Below are positions 4,777 to 5,168 of a stretch of 5,168 bases of DNA, one piece after another. This DNA is from an uncultured Caulobacterales bacterium. GTDB lineage: Bacteria > Pseudomonadota > Alphaproteobacteria > Caulobacterales > Maricaulaceae. Numbering within the stretch: the stretch's first letter is position 1; each line of letters opens with the position of its first letter. Location of the stretch: the NCBI GenBank assembly GCA_938007945.1, contig CALLME010000021.1, positions 1-5,168 of the forward strand, written 5' to 3'. The notes under the pieces were generated by a model that did no database searches, had not been told where the DNA came from, and worked only from the letters and a program-made list of their open reading frames with translations. A program made the position numbers and the translations under genes.

Positions 4777-5168
4777 TATTGTGCCACCTCTAATACGCCG
4801 CGCTCAAGCTGGTCACGCTCAATCGACTCGAATAGCGCTTTGAAGTTACCTTCGCCAAAGCCGTCTTTGTAATCGCCGACACGTTGGATGAACTCGAAGA
4901 AGACTGGGCCGACTTGGGGTTCCGCAAAGATCTGTAGAAGTAAGCGCGGGGCGCCGCCCTCTGTCGTACCGTCAAGCAATATACCACGTGATTTGAGCGC
5001 CGTTTCGTCGCGTCCGTGACCGGGCAGACGCTCTGACAGCATCTTGTAATAGGTCTCTGGCGGGGCGGTCATAAAGGGTACGCCTTGTTTTTTCAGCTTG
5101 TCCCAACAGGCGATGATGTCGTCACAAATAAGCGCGATGTGCTGAATGCCTTCGCCGTTAAATTCGCG
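4776..5168 (-). CDS. hpd: 4-hydroxyphenylpyruvate dioxygenase, C-terminal part (runs off right edge)
   Basis: The last 130 residues of the enzyme that converts 4-hydroxyphenylpyruvate to homogentisate with Fe(II) and O2. The reading frame is open to the window edge, so the internal Met at 5072 is not the start. The visible iron ligands are His10 of the fragment in [12 protein letters not shown] and Glu92 in FFEFIQR, 82 residues apart, the same spacing as His240 and Glu322 of the Pseudomonas enzyme. The C-terminal gate helix motif [15 protein letters not shown] is at 103-117. The stop overlaps the VOC start (TAATG). The first iron ligand and the promoter lie outside the window. Confidence 0.96.
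   Translation of the reverse strand, partial: REFNGEGIQHIALICDDIIACWDKLKKQGVPFMTAPPETYYKMLSERLPGHGRDETALKSRGILLDGTTEGGAPRLLLQIFAEPQVGPVFFEFIQRVGDYKDGFGEGNFKALFESIERDQLERGVLEVAQ

Noticed and set aside
4790..5072. Treating the 98-aa frame from Met 5072 as a complete small gene
   Set aside because: The frame is open to the window edge and the residues before that Met ([12 protein letters not shown]) are a conserved part of Hpd, including an iron ligand.

Overview
The window looks like chromosome from a moderate-GC alphaproteobacterium, perhaps a marine Hyphomonadaceae or Caulobacterales relative. That placement is inference. It rests on a TonB-dependent receptor preceded by LacI-family-type operators, a compact tyrosine-degradation operon with translationally overlapping genes, and the style of the proteins. 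No mobile element, tRNA, rRNA or CRISPR array is visible.

Layout, left to right. (1) Positions 1-320, minus strand: the first 106 residues of a TonB-dependent outer-membrane receptor, running off the left edge. (2) Positions 321-914: a regulatory region. It holds a good sigma70-type promoter for the receptor (452-479) overlapped by two near-perfect 16-bp operators whose centres lie 22 bp apart. Two weaker copies of the operator lie further upstream. On the plus strand there is a candidate small transcript with a 28-codon ORF (702-788), a 12-bp tandem repeat (763-810) and a terminator-like hairpin (865-896). (3) Positions 915-1820, minus strand: a LysR-family regulator of the OxyR type in which both positions of the redox cysteine pair are alanine. 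(4) Positions 1821-1932: the divergent control region, containing an OxyR-type tetramer operator with exact spacing (ATAG-N7-CTAT-N7-ATAG-N7-ATAT). (5) Positions 1933-2415, plus strand: two small unrecognised genes with strong ribosome binding sites, one of 79 aa and one of 31 aa with a single hydrophobic segment. The 31-aa gene is easy to miss. (6) Positions 2553-5168, minus strand: an operon transcribed leftward as hpd (C-terminal part), a VOC/glyoxalase-fold protein, fahA and maiA.

How they fit together. The right half encodes the lower tyrosine pathway: 4-hydroxyphenylpyruvate to homogentisate (Hpd), then maleylacetoacetate to fumarylacetoacetate (MaiA), then fumarate plus acetoacetate (FahA). 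Homogentisate 1,2-dioxygenase is not in the window. A VOC protein of unknown role sits between hpd and fahA. The middle is a separate module: an OxyR-like regulator without redox cysteines facing two small-protein genes across an OxyR-like operator. It is the most unusual part of the window. The left end is a nutrient-uptake receptor that looks repressed by a LacI-family regulator encoded elsewhere.
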